The position numbers were made by a program, and so were the translations under genes. Under the pieces are notes generated by a model. It ran no database searches and was not told where the DNA came from. It was given only the letters and a program-made list of their open reading frames with translations. Below, piece by piece: positions 35,869 through 45,622 of a stretch of DNA of 64,000 bases. The stretch is from Rhizobiaceae bacterium (GTDB lineage: Bacteria; Pseudomonadota; Alphaproteobacteria; Rhizobiales; Rhizobiaceae), in contig JAMLJB010000001.1 in assembly GCA_023953835.1 (NCBI GenBank), forward strand, positions 310,001 to 374,000, in the 5' to 3' direction. Each line of letters starts with the position of its first letter. The stretch's first letter is position 1.

Positions 35869-38835
35869 CTAGGACGGCCTCCTTGCGCGCGCCAGCAATG
35901 TGTTGAAATGCTTGCGCACTTTCGTGGATGTTTCCTTGAGCGTCGCCTCCAGAACGCTGAAATCGGGCGCGTCCGCCACCGCGAGCAGGAGGTCCGCCAT
36001 GCTGGGCGGCAGGTCGGCGCGATCCAGCGGCCCGGTCAGGCACAGGCGGATGACCTGCGTCAGGCCCGAATAGAAAGCATAGGCCGCGCTTAGCTCGTCT
36101 TTTACCTGCGGGTCGGCGAAATCCGGCTTCAGCCGGGCAAGCACCGCCCCCCTCCCCGTATGGCGGCTTTCGCCCTCTATGTTCCCGGTCAGCGCCGCGC
36201 ACTGGGCGATGAATTCGAGGTCAATCAATCCGCCGGGAATGAGCTTGATGTCCCACAGGTCGCGCGGCGGCTTTTCCGTCTCGATGGCCTTGCGCATCTC
36301 CACCGCGTCGGCGAAAACCTTTGCCGCGTCGCGGGGGCGCGCCAGTATTTCGGCAACGATGCTCGCGACTCCCTCGGACAGGGATTGGTCGCCCGCCGCC
36401 GGACGCCCCCGCGTCAGCGCCATGTGCTCCCAGGTCCATGCTTCGGTTTCCTGGTATTTCCTGAACGCGTCGATATGGGTGGCCACGGGGCCCTTGTTGC
36501 CGGAGGGCCTCAACCTGAGATCGAGTTCGTAAAGCACGCCTTCGGCGGTGGGTGCGGAAACGGCAGCGATCAGCCGCTGTGTCATGCGCGCGAAATAATG
36601 GGAAGGTGCGAGCGGCTTTTCGCCGTCCGATTCCTCGGCATCCGCATCGTGGTCATAAAGCAGGATGAGGTCGATGTCGGAACCCGCCGTCAATTCGCGA
36701 CTGCCCAGCTTGCCCATGCCGAGGATGCACACACGGCCGCCCTTGACGCGTCCGTGGCGCACAGCGAACTCGTCCTGCACGGTCCGCAGCGCTGCGCCTA
36801 TGGTAAGGTCGGCGAGGTCGGAAAAAGCCTTGCCTGCGCGGGCCGGCTCGATGGAACCGGCCAGCAGCCGCACGCCGATCAGGAATTTCTGCTCGTCGGC
36901 AAAGATGCGCAGCCGGTCCAGCACCGCCTCATAGTTCGAAATGCCGTTGAGGAAAGCGTCAAGCCGCGCCGAAAGATAGGGCCGGTCGGGCAGGTCGGTC
37001 ATCAAGGCGGGATCGAGCAAACCGTCGAACACATGCGCGCGCCGCGTGATGATCGCCGCAAGACGAGGCGCCGCGCCCATGATCGTGGCGAGCAATTGAA
37101 GCAGCCTCGGATTGGATTGCAGAAGCGAAAACAACTGGATACCGGCGGGCAAGCCGGCCAGGAACTCGTCGAAGCGCAGCAGCGCCTCGTCGGCCCGGCG
37201 TGTTTCGCCGAAGGCTTCCAGCAAGGCGGGCGTCAGTTCGGTCAGCCGCTCGCGCGCCTCCGCCGATTGCGTCGCCCTATAGCGGCCCCTGTGCCAGTTC
37301 CTGATAACCCTGCAAATGTCGCTCGGCCTCTGGAACCCGAGGCTGGAGAGCGTCTGGAGAGTATCGGGATCGTCCACATCGCCTGTGAAAACGAGATTTC
37401 CTACGCCCGACGAAAGCTCCGGCGCGGTCTCGAACAAGGCCGCGTAGTGGCTTTCCACATCGTGCAGCGCCGCGCGAAACTCAGCCGAAAACTCTGCCGC
37501 CGAGCCATAGCCGAGCAGGTGCGCGACACGCTCCAGCCCCGCATCGTCCTCGGGCAGCGTGTGCGTCTGCTCGTCGGCAATCACCTGCACGGCATGCTCG
37601 ACCCTGCGCAGATACCAGTAGCGGGCGGCAAGCGCCTCGCTGGCTTCCCGCGTGATCCAGCCATGCTTTTCAAGCTGTGTGAGCATCGGCACGGTGGCGC
37701 GACCGCGCAGGTCGGGAAAGCGCCCGCCTGCGATCAACTGCTGCGTCTGCACGAAAAATTCGATCTCGCGTATGCCCCCTCGCCCGAGCTTGACGTTGTG
37801 CCCGCGCACCGCGATCTCGCCCAGCCCCTTGTGTGCGTGGATCTGGCGCTTGATGGAATGCACATCGGCAATGGCGGCGTAGTCCATGTATTTGCGCCAC
37901 ACATAGGGCGTCAGTTCCTTGAGGAATGCCGCGCCCGCCCGCGCATCGCCGGCGATGGGCCGCGCCTTTATCATGGCGGCGCGCTCCCAGTTCTGTCCCC
38001 GGCTTTCATAATAGTGCAGCGCCGCCTGCACCGGGATGGCCAGCGGCGTCGAACCGGGATCGGGACGCAGGCGCAGATCGGTGCGGAACACATATCCATG
38101 CTCCGTGCGGTCTTGCAGGATGCGCACCAGGCGCCGCGTAAGCCGCGAGAAAAGTTCTGTGGCGTCGAGCGGATCGATCACGGCCTCCGCTTCGGGATCG
38201 AAAAAGACGACGAGATCGATATCGGAGGAAAAATTCAGCTCAAAGGCACCAAGCTTGCCCATACCGAGCACGATGTAGCCTGAGCCTTCGGAGGGCCTTG
38301 CCGGATCGGGCAGCTTCAGCTTTCCCTGCCTGTGGGCGTCAGCCAGCAGGAAATCCACCGCAGCCGAAGCGGCCGCATCGGCCAGTTCGCTTAGCGCGCG
38401 GACCGTCCGCGCCGTTTCCCATTCGCCGGCAAGATCGGCGAGCGCGATCAGGAAATGCGCCTCCGATTTCAAATCACGCAAGGCGGCCATAAGGCCCGCT
38501 TCGGTTTGACCGTCGCCGAGGGGCAGCGCGCGCATCTGCGACACGATGTTCGACACGCGCTCCGCCGTATTCCAGTCGAACAACCCTTCCAGAAAAGCGG
38601 GATCGCGACGCGCCGTGCTGCGTAGAAACTCCGACAGGTCAAAAACGCCTGCGAGGAAATCGCTTTGCGGACCGCTGTTCTCCAGTAGCGACGCGATGCG
38701 CACGGCACCGCTTTCGCGTGCATTCAAGGCAATATCCCTTGCCGCAATGTCCGCTTCGGCGCGATCCAGCGGAGCGATCCGCCGCACTATCTCCAGATGC
38801 AGTTCTGGCCTGTCCGCAGGCCGCGCTTTGCTCAT
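35869..38835 (-). CDS. glnE: Glutamine synthetase adenylyltransferase/deadenylase
   Basis: A 988-residue bifunctional enzyme that adenylylates and deadenylylates glutamine synthetase under PII control, setting nitrogen assimilation. It has two nucleotidyltransferase domains, each with LGMGKLG...SDIDL: near residues 188-206 (GAFELNFSS) and 704-722 (GSRELTAGS). The linker LGRGGIREIEFFVQ and the C-terminal LIPGGLIDLEFIAQ are family signatures. I start at ATG 38835 because it overlaps the histidine kinase stop in ATGA; the frame is open farther upstream but runs antisense to no other gene and within the kinase. Co-transcription with the two-component pair is likely. Confidence 0.95.
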   Translation of the reverse strand: MSKARPADRPELHLEIVRRIAPLDRAEADIAARDIALNARESGAVRIASLLENSGPQSDFLAGVFDLSEFLRSTARRDPAFLEGLFDWNTAERVSNIVSQMRALPLGDGQTEAGLMAALRDLKSEAHFLIALADLAGEWETARTVRALSELADAAASAAVDFLLADAHRQGKLKLPDPARPSEGSGYIVLGMGKLGAFELNFSSDIDLVVFFDPEAEAVIDPLDATELFSRLTRRLVRILQDRTEHGYVFRTDLRLRPDPGSTPLAIPVQAALHYYESRGQNWERAAMIKARPIAGDARAGAAFLKELTPYVWRKYMDYAAIADVHSIKRQIHAHKGLGEIAVRGHNVKLGRGGIREIEFFVQTQQLIAGGRFPDLRGRATVPMLTQLEKHGWITREASEALAARYWYLRRVEHAVQVIADEQTHTLPEDDAGLERVAHLLGYGSAAEFSAEFRAALHDVESHYAALFETAPELSSGVGNLVFTGDVDDPDTLQTLSSLGFQRPSDICRVIRNWHRGRYRATQSAEARERLTELTPALLEAFGETRRADEALLRFDEFLAGLPAGIQLFSLLQSNPRLLQLLATIMGAAPRLAAIITRRAHVFDGLLDPALMTDLPDRPYLSARLDAFLNGISNYEAVLDRLRIFADEQKFLIGVRLLAGSIEPARAGKAFSDLADLTIGAALRTVQDEFAVRHGRVKGGRVCILGMGKLGSRELTAGSDIDLILLYDHDADAEESDGEKPLAPSHYFARMTQRLIAAVSAPTAEGVLYELDLRLRPSGNKGPVATHIDAFRKYQETEAWTWEHMALTRGRPAAGDQSLSEGVASIVAEILARPRDAAKVFADAVEMRKAIETEKPPRDLWDIKLIPGGLIDLEFIAQCAALTGNIEGESRHTGRGAVLARLKPDFADPQVKDELSAAYAFYSGLTQVIRLCLTGPLDRADLPPSMADLLLAVADAPDFSVLEATLKETSTKVRKHFNTLLARARRPS

Positions 38836-40286
38836 TCCGAATCTCGCCGGTCGTGAAAGGTCATCACCACCAATAGACCGGGATTGGCCGGAAGAACATC
38901 GAGCGCGCCGCCATGAAACTTCATCACCGCCTTCGCGAGGCTCAGGCCGAGGCCGGAACCGGGTTGCGAGCGGCTTTTTTCCAATCGCACGAAGCGCTCC
39001 GTCACGCGGTGGCGGTCGGCCTCTTCGGGAATGCCCGCCCCATTGTCGCGCACGCGGATAACGCAATCTCCGTTTTCCCGGATAAGCGAAATCTCCACGT
39101 TCGGGGCATCCGCGGTGCCCGCCGAATATTTTATCGCGTTGTCCACGATGTTCGAGAGCGCCTGTGCGACAAGCTCGCGGTTACCCTTGATCAAACAGTC
39201 CCCGTCGGCACGGCTGGTCAGTGTCACGCCCGCTTCCTCAGCGGCCGGTTCATAAAGATCGGCCACATCCGCCACGACTTCTGCCAGATCCACCTGCTCG
39301 AACTGCTCCGCCGAATAGCCCGCCTCAAGGCGTGAAATCATGAGGATCGCATTAAAGGTGCGGATCAACTGGTCCGACTCCGCAATGGTCGCTTCCAGCG
39401 CCTGCCTGTATTCGGCGGCCTTTGGCTTGCCGGAAAGGGCGGCTTCCGCGCGATTTCTCAGGCGCGTCAAGGGTGTCTTGAGGTCGTGCGCGATGTTGTC
39501 GGACACTTCCTTCAAACCGTCGTTCAGCGCCGCGATGCGCCCCAGCATCACATTGAGATTCTCGGAGAGACGGTCGAATTCGTCGCCCGCGCCCGACACG
39601 GGCAGGCGGCCTGTGAGGTCACCGCCCATGATGCGCCTGCTTGCGACAGAAACATTGTCGATTCGCTTGAGCGCCCTGCGACCCACGAAATACCAGATCA
39701 TCAGGCCGCCAAACGCCATCGTGCCAAGCGAAATGACAAGCGCCTGCCTGATTGCCGAGCGGAAGCGCTCCGGTTCCCCGAGGTCGCGTCCCACCAGCAA
39801 GATCATCTGGTTCGGCAAGCGCAGCACAAGGGCAAGCGCGCGGTGCCCGTCTTCCGCGTCTTCCACTTCGGTCAGCGTGCCCTCGCGCTCGCCTTCCGAA
39901 TGCGCCTCATCCTCGCCGAAGCGCTTGTATGAAAAGGGCCGCCGCGTCCATCCTTCCGTATCGAAGACACCCGGCTCCAGGCTTTCGACATTGCCGGACA
40001 GGATGCGCCCCTGCGTGTCCGCGATCAGGTACAGATTGGCTCCCGGCTGTCGCGAGCGGCTGGCGACCATGCGAACCAGCAGGGGCAACCCACCCCTTGC
40101 ATAGGCACGGCCAAGGTCGGTTGCTTCGCTGGTGATGGTGTCCTGCGTCTGGTCGCTCAGCAGGCGGGCAGACATCGCCGTCATGTAGAGGACGAGGATT
40201 ACGGCGCAGGCCGCAAAGAGCAGCAGGTAAAGGGCCGAAAGCCTGACCGCCGTCGTCTTCAACGCTGCTGGAATATTCCAGGCCAC
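38832..40286 (-). CDS. Two-component sensor histidine kinase
   Basis: A 484-residue kinase with two membrane segments (LSALYLLLFAACAVILVLY near residue 20-35; QALVISLGTMAFGGLMIWYF near 180-200) around a periplasmic domain of about 140 residues rich in acid residues near 125-147. HAMP follows, then HisKA DNIAHDLKTPLTRLRNRAE with His267, N-box NIVDNAIKYS and G-boxes DNGAGIP and GSGLGLSLAKAV. It starts at GTG 40286 just after the response regulator stop. It likely phosphorylates that regulator. The signal is unknown; its place after degP suggests envelope stress. Confidence 0.9.
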   Translation of the reverse strand: MAWNIPAALKTTAVRLSALYLLLFAACAVILVLYMTAMSARLLSDQTQDTITSEATDLGRAYARGGLPLLVRMVASRSRQPGANLYLIADTQGRILSGNVESLEPGVFDTEGWTRRPFSYKRFGEDEAHSEGEREGTLTEVEDAEDGHRALALVLRLPNQMILLVGRDLGEPERFRSAIRQALVISLGTMAFGGLMIWYFVGRRALKRIDNVSVASRRIMGGDLTGRLPVSGAGDEFDRLSENLNVMLGRIAALNDGLKEVSDNIAHDLKTPLTRLRNRAEAALSGKPKAAEYRQALEATIAESDQLIRTFNAILMISRLEAGYSAEQFEQVDLAEVVADVADLYEPAAEEAGVTLTSRADGDCLIKGNRELVAQALSNIVDNAIKYSAGTADAPNVEISLIRENGDCVIRVRDNGAGIPEEADRHRVTERFVRLEKSRSQPGSGLGLSLAKAVMKFHGGALDVLPANPGLLVVMTFHDRRDSE

Positions 40287-40289
40287 GCC

Positions 40290-40964
40290 TCAACCGGCCT
40301 TCAACATGTAGCCGGACCCGCGCACGGTGTGCAGCAGCGGCTTGTCGTAGCCTTTTTCGATCTTGCTGCGAAGTCGCGAAACATGCACGTCGATGACGTT
40401 GGTCTGTGGATCGAAATGATAGTCCCAGACATTTTCCAGGAGCATGGTGCGCGTGACGACCTGTCCGCTGTGGCGCATCAGATATTCCAGCAGGCGAAAC
40501 TCGCGCGGCTGGAGAACGATCTCCTTGCCCGCGCGCTTGGCGCTGTGCGAAAGCCGGTCAAGTTCGAGGTCGCCCACCCGGTACACGGTTTCGACTTCCT
40601 TTGCCGACGACCGGCGGCTCAACACCTCGATGCGCGCCAGAAGCTCGGTGAAGGCATACGGCTTGGTCAGGTAGTCGTCGCCCCCTGCCCTGAGGCCTGT
40701 GACCCGGTCGTCCACCTCGCCCAGCGCCGACAGGATAAGCACAGGCGTCGCGTTGCCCTTGGCGCGCAGGTCAGCGATGACGGCGAGCCCGTTGCGATGC
40801 GGAAGCATCCGGTCGACGACCAGCACATCATAATCGCCGCCGTCGGCCATGGCGAAGCCGGTGTCGCCGTCACCGGCCACATGGGCGTTGTGGCCTGCCT
40901 CGCCGAGCGCCTTCTTGAGGTAGTCGGCGGCTTCCCTGTCGTCCTCGATGACCAGAATCTTCAT
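40290..40964 (-). CDS. OmpR/PhoB-family response regulator
   Basis: A 224-residue regulator. The receiver domain has acidic pocket EDD (8-10), phospho-acceptor Asp51 in VLVVDRMLPHRNG, and the conserved Lys in YLTKPYAFTELLAR. The winged-helix DNA-binding domain ends LRSKIEKGYDKPLLHTVRGSGYML. It is partnered with the kinase starting four bases after its stop. It lies 90 bp after degP, behind a hairpin, and upstream of glnE in the same direction. Confidence 0.92.
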   Translation of the reverse strand: MKILVIEDDREAADYLKKALGEAGHNAHVAGDGDTGFAMADGGDYDVLVVDRMLPHRNGLAVIADLRAKGNATPVLILSALGEVDDRVTGLRAGGDDYLTKPYAFTELLARIEVLSRRSSAKEVETVYRVGDLELDRLSHSAKRAGKEIVLQPREFRLLEYLMRHSGQVVTRTMLLENVWDYHFDPQTNVIDVHVSRLRSKIEKGYDKPLLHTVRGSGYMLKAG

Positions 40965-41008
40965 GGGATGCTCAATATATCGGCTTTCGCCAGAGGGTCA
41001 TACGCAAA

Positions 41009-41035
41009 GCGGCGGGCCCTTGTCGAGCCCGCCGC
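41009..41035 (-). terminator. Hairpin downstream of degP
   Basis: GCGGCGGGC (41009-41017) and GCCCGCCGC (41027-41035) form a perfect 9-bp stem with a 9-base loop, 20 bases after the degP stop. The minus-strand downstream sequence is only mildly T-rich (TTTGCGT), so termination may be partial and allow read-through to the regulator. Confidence 0.55.
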
Positions 41036-41054
41036 TGAGCCAAGCCCTATGGCG

Positions 41055-42596
41055 TCAGCCCTTTGCGATCGGCAGCGGTACGAAGCGGCTGTTGTCGTCA
41101 CGCGTGACCTGGACGAGCACAGACTTGCGGCCCGCGTCCGAAGCAGCCTTCATCGCATCCGTCACGTCCTTCGTATCCTTGATCTCGACGGAGTTGATGG
41201 AGCGGATGATGTCGCCCGGCTGGATGCCGCGATCGGCGGCATCGCTGTCGGGATCGACGTCGGTCACCACCAGACCGTTGCCGTCATCGGCGCGGGTCAC
41301 GGTCAGGCCGAGGTCGCTCAGGGTACCCGGCTCGATCGGTCCCGGCTGTTCGACGGAAGCCTGCTTCTGCTCGCCGGGAAGTTCGCCGAGCGTCACCTTC
41401 ACGGTCTCGCTCTTGCCGTTGCGCCACAGCGCGACGTCCACCGTCTCGCCCGGCGCCATGGCGCCGATCATCCGCGCAAGCTCGCGGGGACCTGCGACGT
41501 CCTTGCCGTCGACGGATGTGATGACATCACCCGACTTGATGCCGGCCTTCACGCCCGGTCCATCGGCCTGCGGCTCTGAAACCAGCGCGCCCTGCGCCTT
41601 CTGCAGGCCGAGCGATTCGGCCACCTCGTCGTTGACCGGCTGGATCTGCACGCCAAGCCAGCCGCGCTCGATCGATCCATCCTTCATCAACTCGCCGACC
41701 ACCTGCTTTGCGGTGGAGGCCGGGATTGCGAAGGCGATGCCGACATTGCCGCCAGACGGCGAGAAGATCGCGGTGTTGATGCCGACCACCTTGCCGTTCA
41801 GGTTGAAGGCGGGGCCGCCGGAATTGCCGCGATTGACCGCGGCGTCGATCTGGATGAAGTCGTCATAGGGGCCTGCGCCGATGTCACGGCCACGCGCCGA
41901 GACGATGCCCGCCGTCACCGTACCGCCGAGGCCGAACGGGTTGCCGACGGCAACGACCCAGTCGCCGACCCTCACCTGCGAGTCGTCAGCGAAATCGACA
42001 TAGGTGAACTTCTGGCTGCCGCCGTCGACCTTCAGCACGGCAAGGTCGGTGCGTGGATCGGTGCCGATCAGCTTGGCGTCCAGCTCCTTGCCGTCATCCA
42101 TGACGACGGTGAAATTCTGGCCGTCCTGAACCACGTGGTTGTTGGTGACGAGATAGCCGTCCTCGGAAATGAAGAAGCCGGAGCCCTGCGAAACCGGACG
42201 CGGACCGCGAGGACGCTTCGGACCGGACTTGTGGTCGTCGCGGCGGAAATCGCGCCACTTGCCCTGGCCGTCGCCGTCGCCGCGGAACTCGCGGAAGAAG
42301 CGCTTCAGCGGATGGTCGTCGGGCAGGTTGTCGAAACCGTCGGGGCCGCTGAACCCGCCATCGTCATTGGCGGGCTGGATGGCGGACTTGACCTGAACGC
42401 TCACCACAGCCGGGGAGACTTTCTGGACGACATCCGCGAAACTCGGAACCTGAGGCGACTGAACGGAAACCGCTTCGGCGAAAACCGGAGCCGTTCCGGT
42501 GGTGACCGCGCCGAATCCCACGGCTGCGGCGATTGCCAGCGACGCACCTGCCGCGAGCAGGCGGTTGCGGGTCTTGGATTTGTTCTGCTTTTCCAT
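41055..42596 (-). CDS. degP: DegP/HtrA (Do family) periplasmic serine protease
   Basis: A 513-residue trypsin-fold protease and chaperone of the periplasm. Signal peptide ends near PVFAEAV. The catalytic triad is His154 (TNNHVVQDG), Asp184 (PRTDLAVLK) and Ser259 (NRGNSGGPAF), followed by two PDZ domains. A charged LA-loop-like insert lies near residues 75-135 (rich in Asp, Gly, Lys, Arg). I start at ATG 42596 with AAGGA upstream; the longer frame to 42632 would add residues ahead of the signal. The DegP-regulator-kinase order suggests an envelope-stress unit, and the same order is known in Sinorhizobium. Confidence 0.95.
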   Translation of the reverse strand: MEKQNKSKTRNRLLAAGASLAIAAAVGFGAVTTGTAPVFAEAVSVQSPQVPSFADVVQKVSPAVVSVQVKSAIQPANDDGGFSGPDGFDNLPDDHPLKRFFREFRGDGDGQGKWRDFRRDDHKSGPKRPRGPRPVSQGSGFFISEDGYLVTNNHVVQDGQNFTVVMDDGKELDAKLIGTDPRTDLAVLKVDGGSQKFTYVDFADDSQVRVGDWVVAVGNPFGLGGTVTAGIVSARGRDIGAGPYDDFIQIDAAVNRGNSGGPAFNLNGKVVGINTAIFSPSGGNVGIAFAIPASTAKQVVGELMKDGSIERGWLGVQIQPVNDEVAESLGLQKAQGALVSEPQADGPGVKAGIKSGDVITSVDGKDVAGPRELARMIGAMAPGETVDVALWRNGKSETVKVTLGELPGEQKQASVEQPGPIEPGTLSDLGLTVTRADDGNGLVVTDVDPDSDAADRGIQPGDIIRSINSVEIKDTKDVTDAMKAASDAGRKSVLVQVTRDDNSRFVPLPIAKG

Positions 42597-42726
42597 CTCT
42601 GTTGATCCTTCTCGAGGGGCGGAAACAAGCACCCTGTAGCCGAGAAGTTAGGTAACGGCGCATTACGCCGCCATGACCTGTGCATGAAACTTTCGTAATG
42701 TTGTCAGGTCTACGGAGAGTTGCCCG

Positions 42727-43191
42727 TCAGCTCTTTTCGCGGTGCAGAATTTCTTGCAGCGCGGCTTCCTCGCCCGCGGTCAGGCCCTCCTCCGGACGGG
42801 CGGGGCGGGAGCGCGCGCGAAGGAACACATAGCCGATGCCGAACAGCAGGAGCGCGGCAGGCCCGAGCCAGAGAAGCGCGTTGTGCCAGGAGAATTTCGG
42901 CTGCAACAGTACGAATTCTCCATAGCGGGCGACCACGAAGTCGATCACCTGCGGGTCGCTGTCGCCGGCAACCAGCCTTTCGCGGACCAGCATGCGCAGG
43001 TCGCGGGCGAGGTCGGCATTGGAATCGTCGATAGACTGGTTCTGGCAAACCATGCAGCGCAACCCGGACGAAATGGCGCGGGCGCGCGCTTCAAGCGCCG
43101 GGTCCTTCAGAACCTCGTCGGGCTGTACCGCAAAAACGGGCTGCGCAAGCGCCAGCGCCAGCAGCAACAGGGCGAAGGTGCGCCGGATCAT
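42727..43191 (-). CDS. ccmH: Cytochrome c maturation protein CcmH (CycL)
   Basis: A 154-residue periplasmic, membrane-anchored thiol protein that keeps apocytochrome c cysteines reduced for heme ligation. It has a signal sequence, the family motif [14 protein letters not shown] with Cys46 and Cys49, and a C-terminal membrane helix ([20 protein letters not shown]). It starts in ATGA overlap with the ccmF stop. The open frame continues far upstream through ccmF in another frame; that is not coding. It is the last gene of ccmI-ccmE-ccmF-ccmH. Confidence 0.93.
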   Translation of the reverse strand: MIRRTFALLLLALALAQPVFAVQPDEVLKDPALEARARAISSGLRCMVCQNQSIDDSNADLARDLRMLVRERLVAGDSDPQVIDFVVARYGEFVLLQPKFSWHNALLWLGPAALLLFGIGYVFLRARSRPARPEEGLTAGEEAALQEILHREKS

Positions 43192-45161
43192 GCGCCGGCG
43201 CTCCCCATTTCGGGCACGCTCCTGCGCCGCGCGGCAGGGGCGCCGACACGCAGCCTGCGGTCCGACAGCGAGACGGCCGCGCCCGCCATCATTACGAGAC
43301 CGCCCAGCCAGATCAGCGTTACCATCGGCTTCCACCACGCGTGCACGACCACGCCGCCATCGGCGGTTTCGTCGCCGAGCTGCACATAGATCTGGCTGAA
43401 AACAAGCGTCTTGATCCCGGCTTCGGTCGTCGGCATCTGCCGCACCGGATAAAAGCGCTTCGACGATTCGATCACCCTGCCGTCCGGCAAGGTGAATGTG
43501 CCGACCCGCGACGTGTAGTTGGGGCCGCTTTGCGGCAGCAGGCCGTCGAACCGCAGCGTCCTGCCCCCGACGTCGATCGTGTCGCCCTTTTTCACCGTCG
43601 CGATGGACTCGGTTCCGAACGCAAAGACACAGACGATGCCGAGCACCGTCATGCCAAGGCCGAAATGCGCGAGCGCGGTGCCGAACATCGATCGCGGCAG
43701 CCCCGCCAGCCTGCGAAACGCGGTAGACCATCCGGCCCTGCCGGCGCCGGCCTTGACCGCGAGATCGGTCAGCGCGCCAAGCATCATCCAGACCGCGAGT
43801 CCGACACCGAGTGCGGCGAGCGCGGATTTCCTGTCGTTCAGCAGCAGCACCAGCAGCGCTGCAAGCAGCGCGGCCCCGAAGGCGAGTGCAAGCCTTTGCG
43901 TCGCCGCGTAGAGATCGCCGCGCTTCCAGGCCAGCAGCGGCCCGAACGGAACCATGAACAGCAGCGGCGTCACAAGCGGAATGAAGGTCAGGTTGAAGAA
44001 CGGCGCGCCGACCGAAATCTTCGCTCCCGCCACCGCCTCCAGCAGAAGCGGGTAGAGCGTGCCGATCAGCACGGTCGCCGTCGCCGTCGTCAGGAACAAA
44101 TTGTTCAGCACCAGCGCGCCTTCCCGCGAGATCGGATGGAACAGGCCGCCCGCCGCCAGCGAAGGAGCGCGCAACGCAAACAGAAACAGCGAGCCGCCGA
44201 TAAAGACCGTCAGGATCGCAAGGATAAAGACGCCGCGCGCCGGATCGGTGGCGAAGGCATGCACCGAGGTCAGGACGCCGGAACGCACGAGGAAGGTTCC
44301 CAGCAGCGACAGCGAAAAGGTGAGGATGGCCAGCAGGAGCGTCCAGATCTTGAGCGCCGAGCGCTTCTCCATCACGACCGCGGAATGCAACAGCGCGGTT
44401 CCCGCAAGCCACGGCATGAACGACGCGTTTTCCACCGGGTCCCAGAACCAGAAGCCGCCCCAGCCAAGCTCGTAATAGGCCCAGTAGGACCCCATCGCGA
44501 TACCGCCGGTCAGGAACATCCACGCCGCCAGCGTCCATGGCCGGACCCAGCGCGCCCATGCGGCATCGATGCGCCCTTCGATGAGTGCCGCGACCGCGAA
44601 GGAGAAGCAGATGGAAAACCCGACATAGCCGAGATAGAGCAGCGGGGGATGCACGGCCAGCCCGATATCCTGCAGGATCGGGTTGAGGTCGCGCCCTTCG
44701 ATCGGTGCGGGATCGAGGCGCGCGAAGGGATTCGACGTGGTGAGGATGAACAGCAGGAACGTCGCGCCCACCCATCCCTGCACCGCCAGGACATTGGCCT
44801 TCAACGTGTCCGGCAGATTGCCGCCAAACGCCGCGACCAGCGCGCCGAAGAAGCCGAGGATCAGCACCCACAACAGCATCGAGCCCTCGTGGCTGCCCCA
44901 GGCCCCCGTCACCTTGAACAGCATCGGCTTCAGCGAATGGGAATTTTCCCAGACATTGGCGACCGAGAAGTCGGACTGCGCAAAAGCCGTCAGCAATGCG
45001 ACGAAGGCCAACGCCGTCAGCGCAAAGCCGGTGATCGCGACGGGCGCTGCGACCGCCATCATGCGCGTGTCGCCGCGCCGCGCCCCGACAAGCGGCACCA
45101 CGGACTGGACGAGCGTCAGGGCGAAGGCCAGAACGAGCGCGAAATGTCCAACCTCGACCAT
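43188..45161 (-). CDS. ccmF: Cytochrome c heme lyase subunit CcmF (CycK)
   Basis: A 657-residue protein with about 15 membrane helices that, with CcmH and CcmI, moves heme from CcmE to apocytochrome c. The tryptophan-rich WWD heme-handling loop reads [22 protein letters not shown], and conserved histidine segments surround it (e.g. [11 protein letters not shown]). Length is standard. It starts two bases after the ccmE stop and overlaps ccmH by four. Confidence 0.95.
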   Translation of the reverse strand: MVEVGHFALVLAFALTLVQSVVPLVGARRGDTRMMAVAAPVAITGFALTALAFVALLTAFAQSDFSVANVWENSHSLKPMLFKVTGAWGSHEGSMLLWVLILGFFGALVAAFGGNLPDTLKANVLAVQGWVGATFLLFILTTSNPFARLDPAPIEGRDLNPILQDIGLAVHPPLLYLGYVGFSICFSFAVAALIEGRIDAAWARWVRPWTLAAWMFLTGGIAMGSYWAYYELGWGGFWFWDPVENASFMPWLAGTALLHSAVVMEKRSALKIWTLLLAILTFSLSLLGTFLVRSGVLTSVHAFATDPARGVFILAILTVFIGGSLFLFALRAPSLAAGGLFHPISREGALVLNNLFLTTATATVLIGTLYPLLLEAVAGAKISVGAPFFNLTFIPLVTPLLFMVPFGPLLAWKRGDLYAATQRLALAFGAALLAALLVLLLNDRKSALAALGVGLAVWMMLGALTDLAVKAGAGRAGWSTAFRRLAGLPRSMFGTALAHFGLGMTVLGIVCVFAFGTESIATVKKGDTIDVGGRTLRFDGLLPQSGPNYTSRVGTFTLPDGRVIESSKRFYPVRQMPTTEAGIKTLVFSQIYVQLGDETADGGVVVHAWWKPMVTLIWLGGLVMMAGAAVSLSDRRLRVGAPAARRRSVPEMGSAGA

Positions 45162-45163
45162 CT

Positions 45164-45622
45164 TCAGCTTCCCGGCGCCGGTTTGGCTTCGTCCGGCACG
45201 AACAGCCCTTTTTCCTTGAGGCTGTCGGCCACTTCCTTGGGCATGTAGTTCTCGTCATGCTTCGCCAGCACGCTGTCGGCGACGAACACCCCGTCGCTGC
45301 CGAACGTGCCTTCCGCGATGACACCCTGCTCCTCGCGGAACAGGTCAGGCAGAATGCCGGTATAGACCACTTTGACCGAGTTTTCGTGGTCGGTCACGCC
45401 GAAGCGCACGGTCGTCCCCTCGCCGCGCACAATGCTGCCGCCCTCGACCAGCCCGCCAAGCCTGATGCGCTGGCCCGGCGCGACCTCAGCCGTCTTGAGG
45501 TCGGCGGGCATGTAAAAATATGACGCCCTCTGGCCGAGCGCGAACAGGGTCAGCCCCCCCGCCAGCGCAAGGAAACCGAGGCCGCCAAGGATCACCGTCA
45601 GGCGTTTCTGCTTGCGCGTCAT
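45164..45622 (-). CDS. ccmE: Cytochrome c maturation heme chaperone CcmE (CycJ)
   Basis: A 152-residue periplasmic heme chaperone with one N-terminal membrane helix ([20 protein letters not shown]) and an OB-fold domain. The covalent heme-binding histidine is His122 in [13 protein letters not shown], the canonical HxxxY motif. It overlaps the ccmI stop by four bases (ATGA). Confidence 0.95.
   Translation of the reverse strand: MTRKQKRLTVILGGLGFLALAGGLTLFALGQRASYFYMPADLKTAEVAPGQRIRLGGLVEGGSIVRGEGTTVRFGVTDHENSVKVVYTGILPDLFREEQGVIAEGTFGSDGVFVADSVLAKHDENYMPKEVADSLKEKGLFVPDEAKPAPGS

Noticed and set aside
43341..45248. Plus-strand ORF of 635 residues opposite ccmF
   Set aside because: Composition is dominated by Arg, Gln and Glu and it lies wholly antisense to ccmF.
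43192..45324. Long open frame continuing upstream of ccmH through ccmF
   Set aside because: It is out of frame with ccmF and ccmE, Arg-rich, and the true ccmH start overlaps the ccmF stop.
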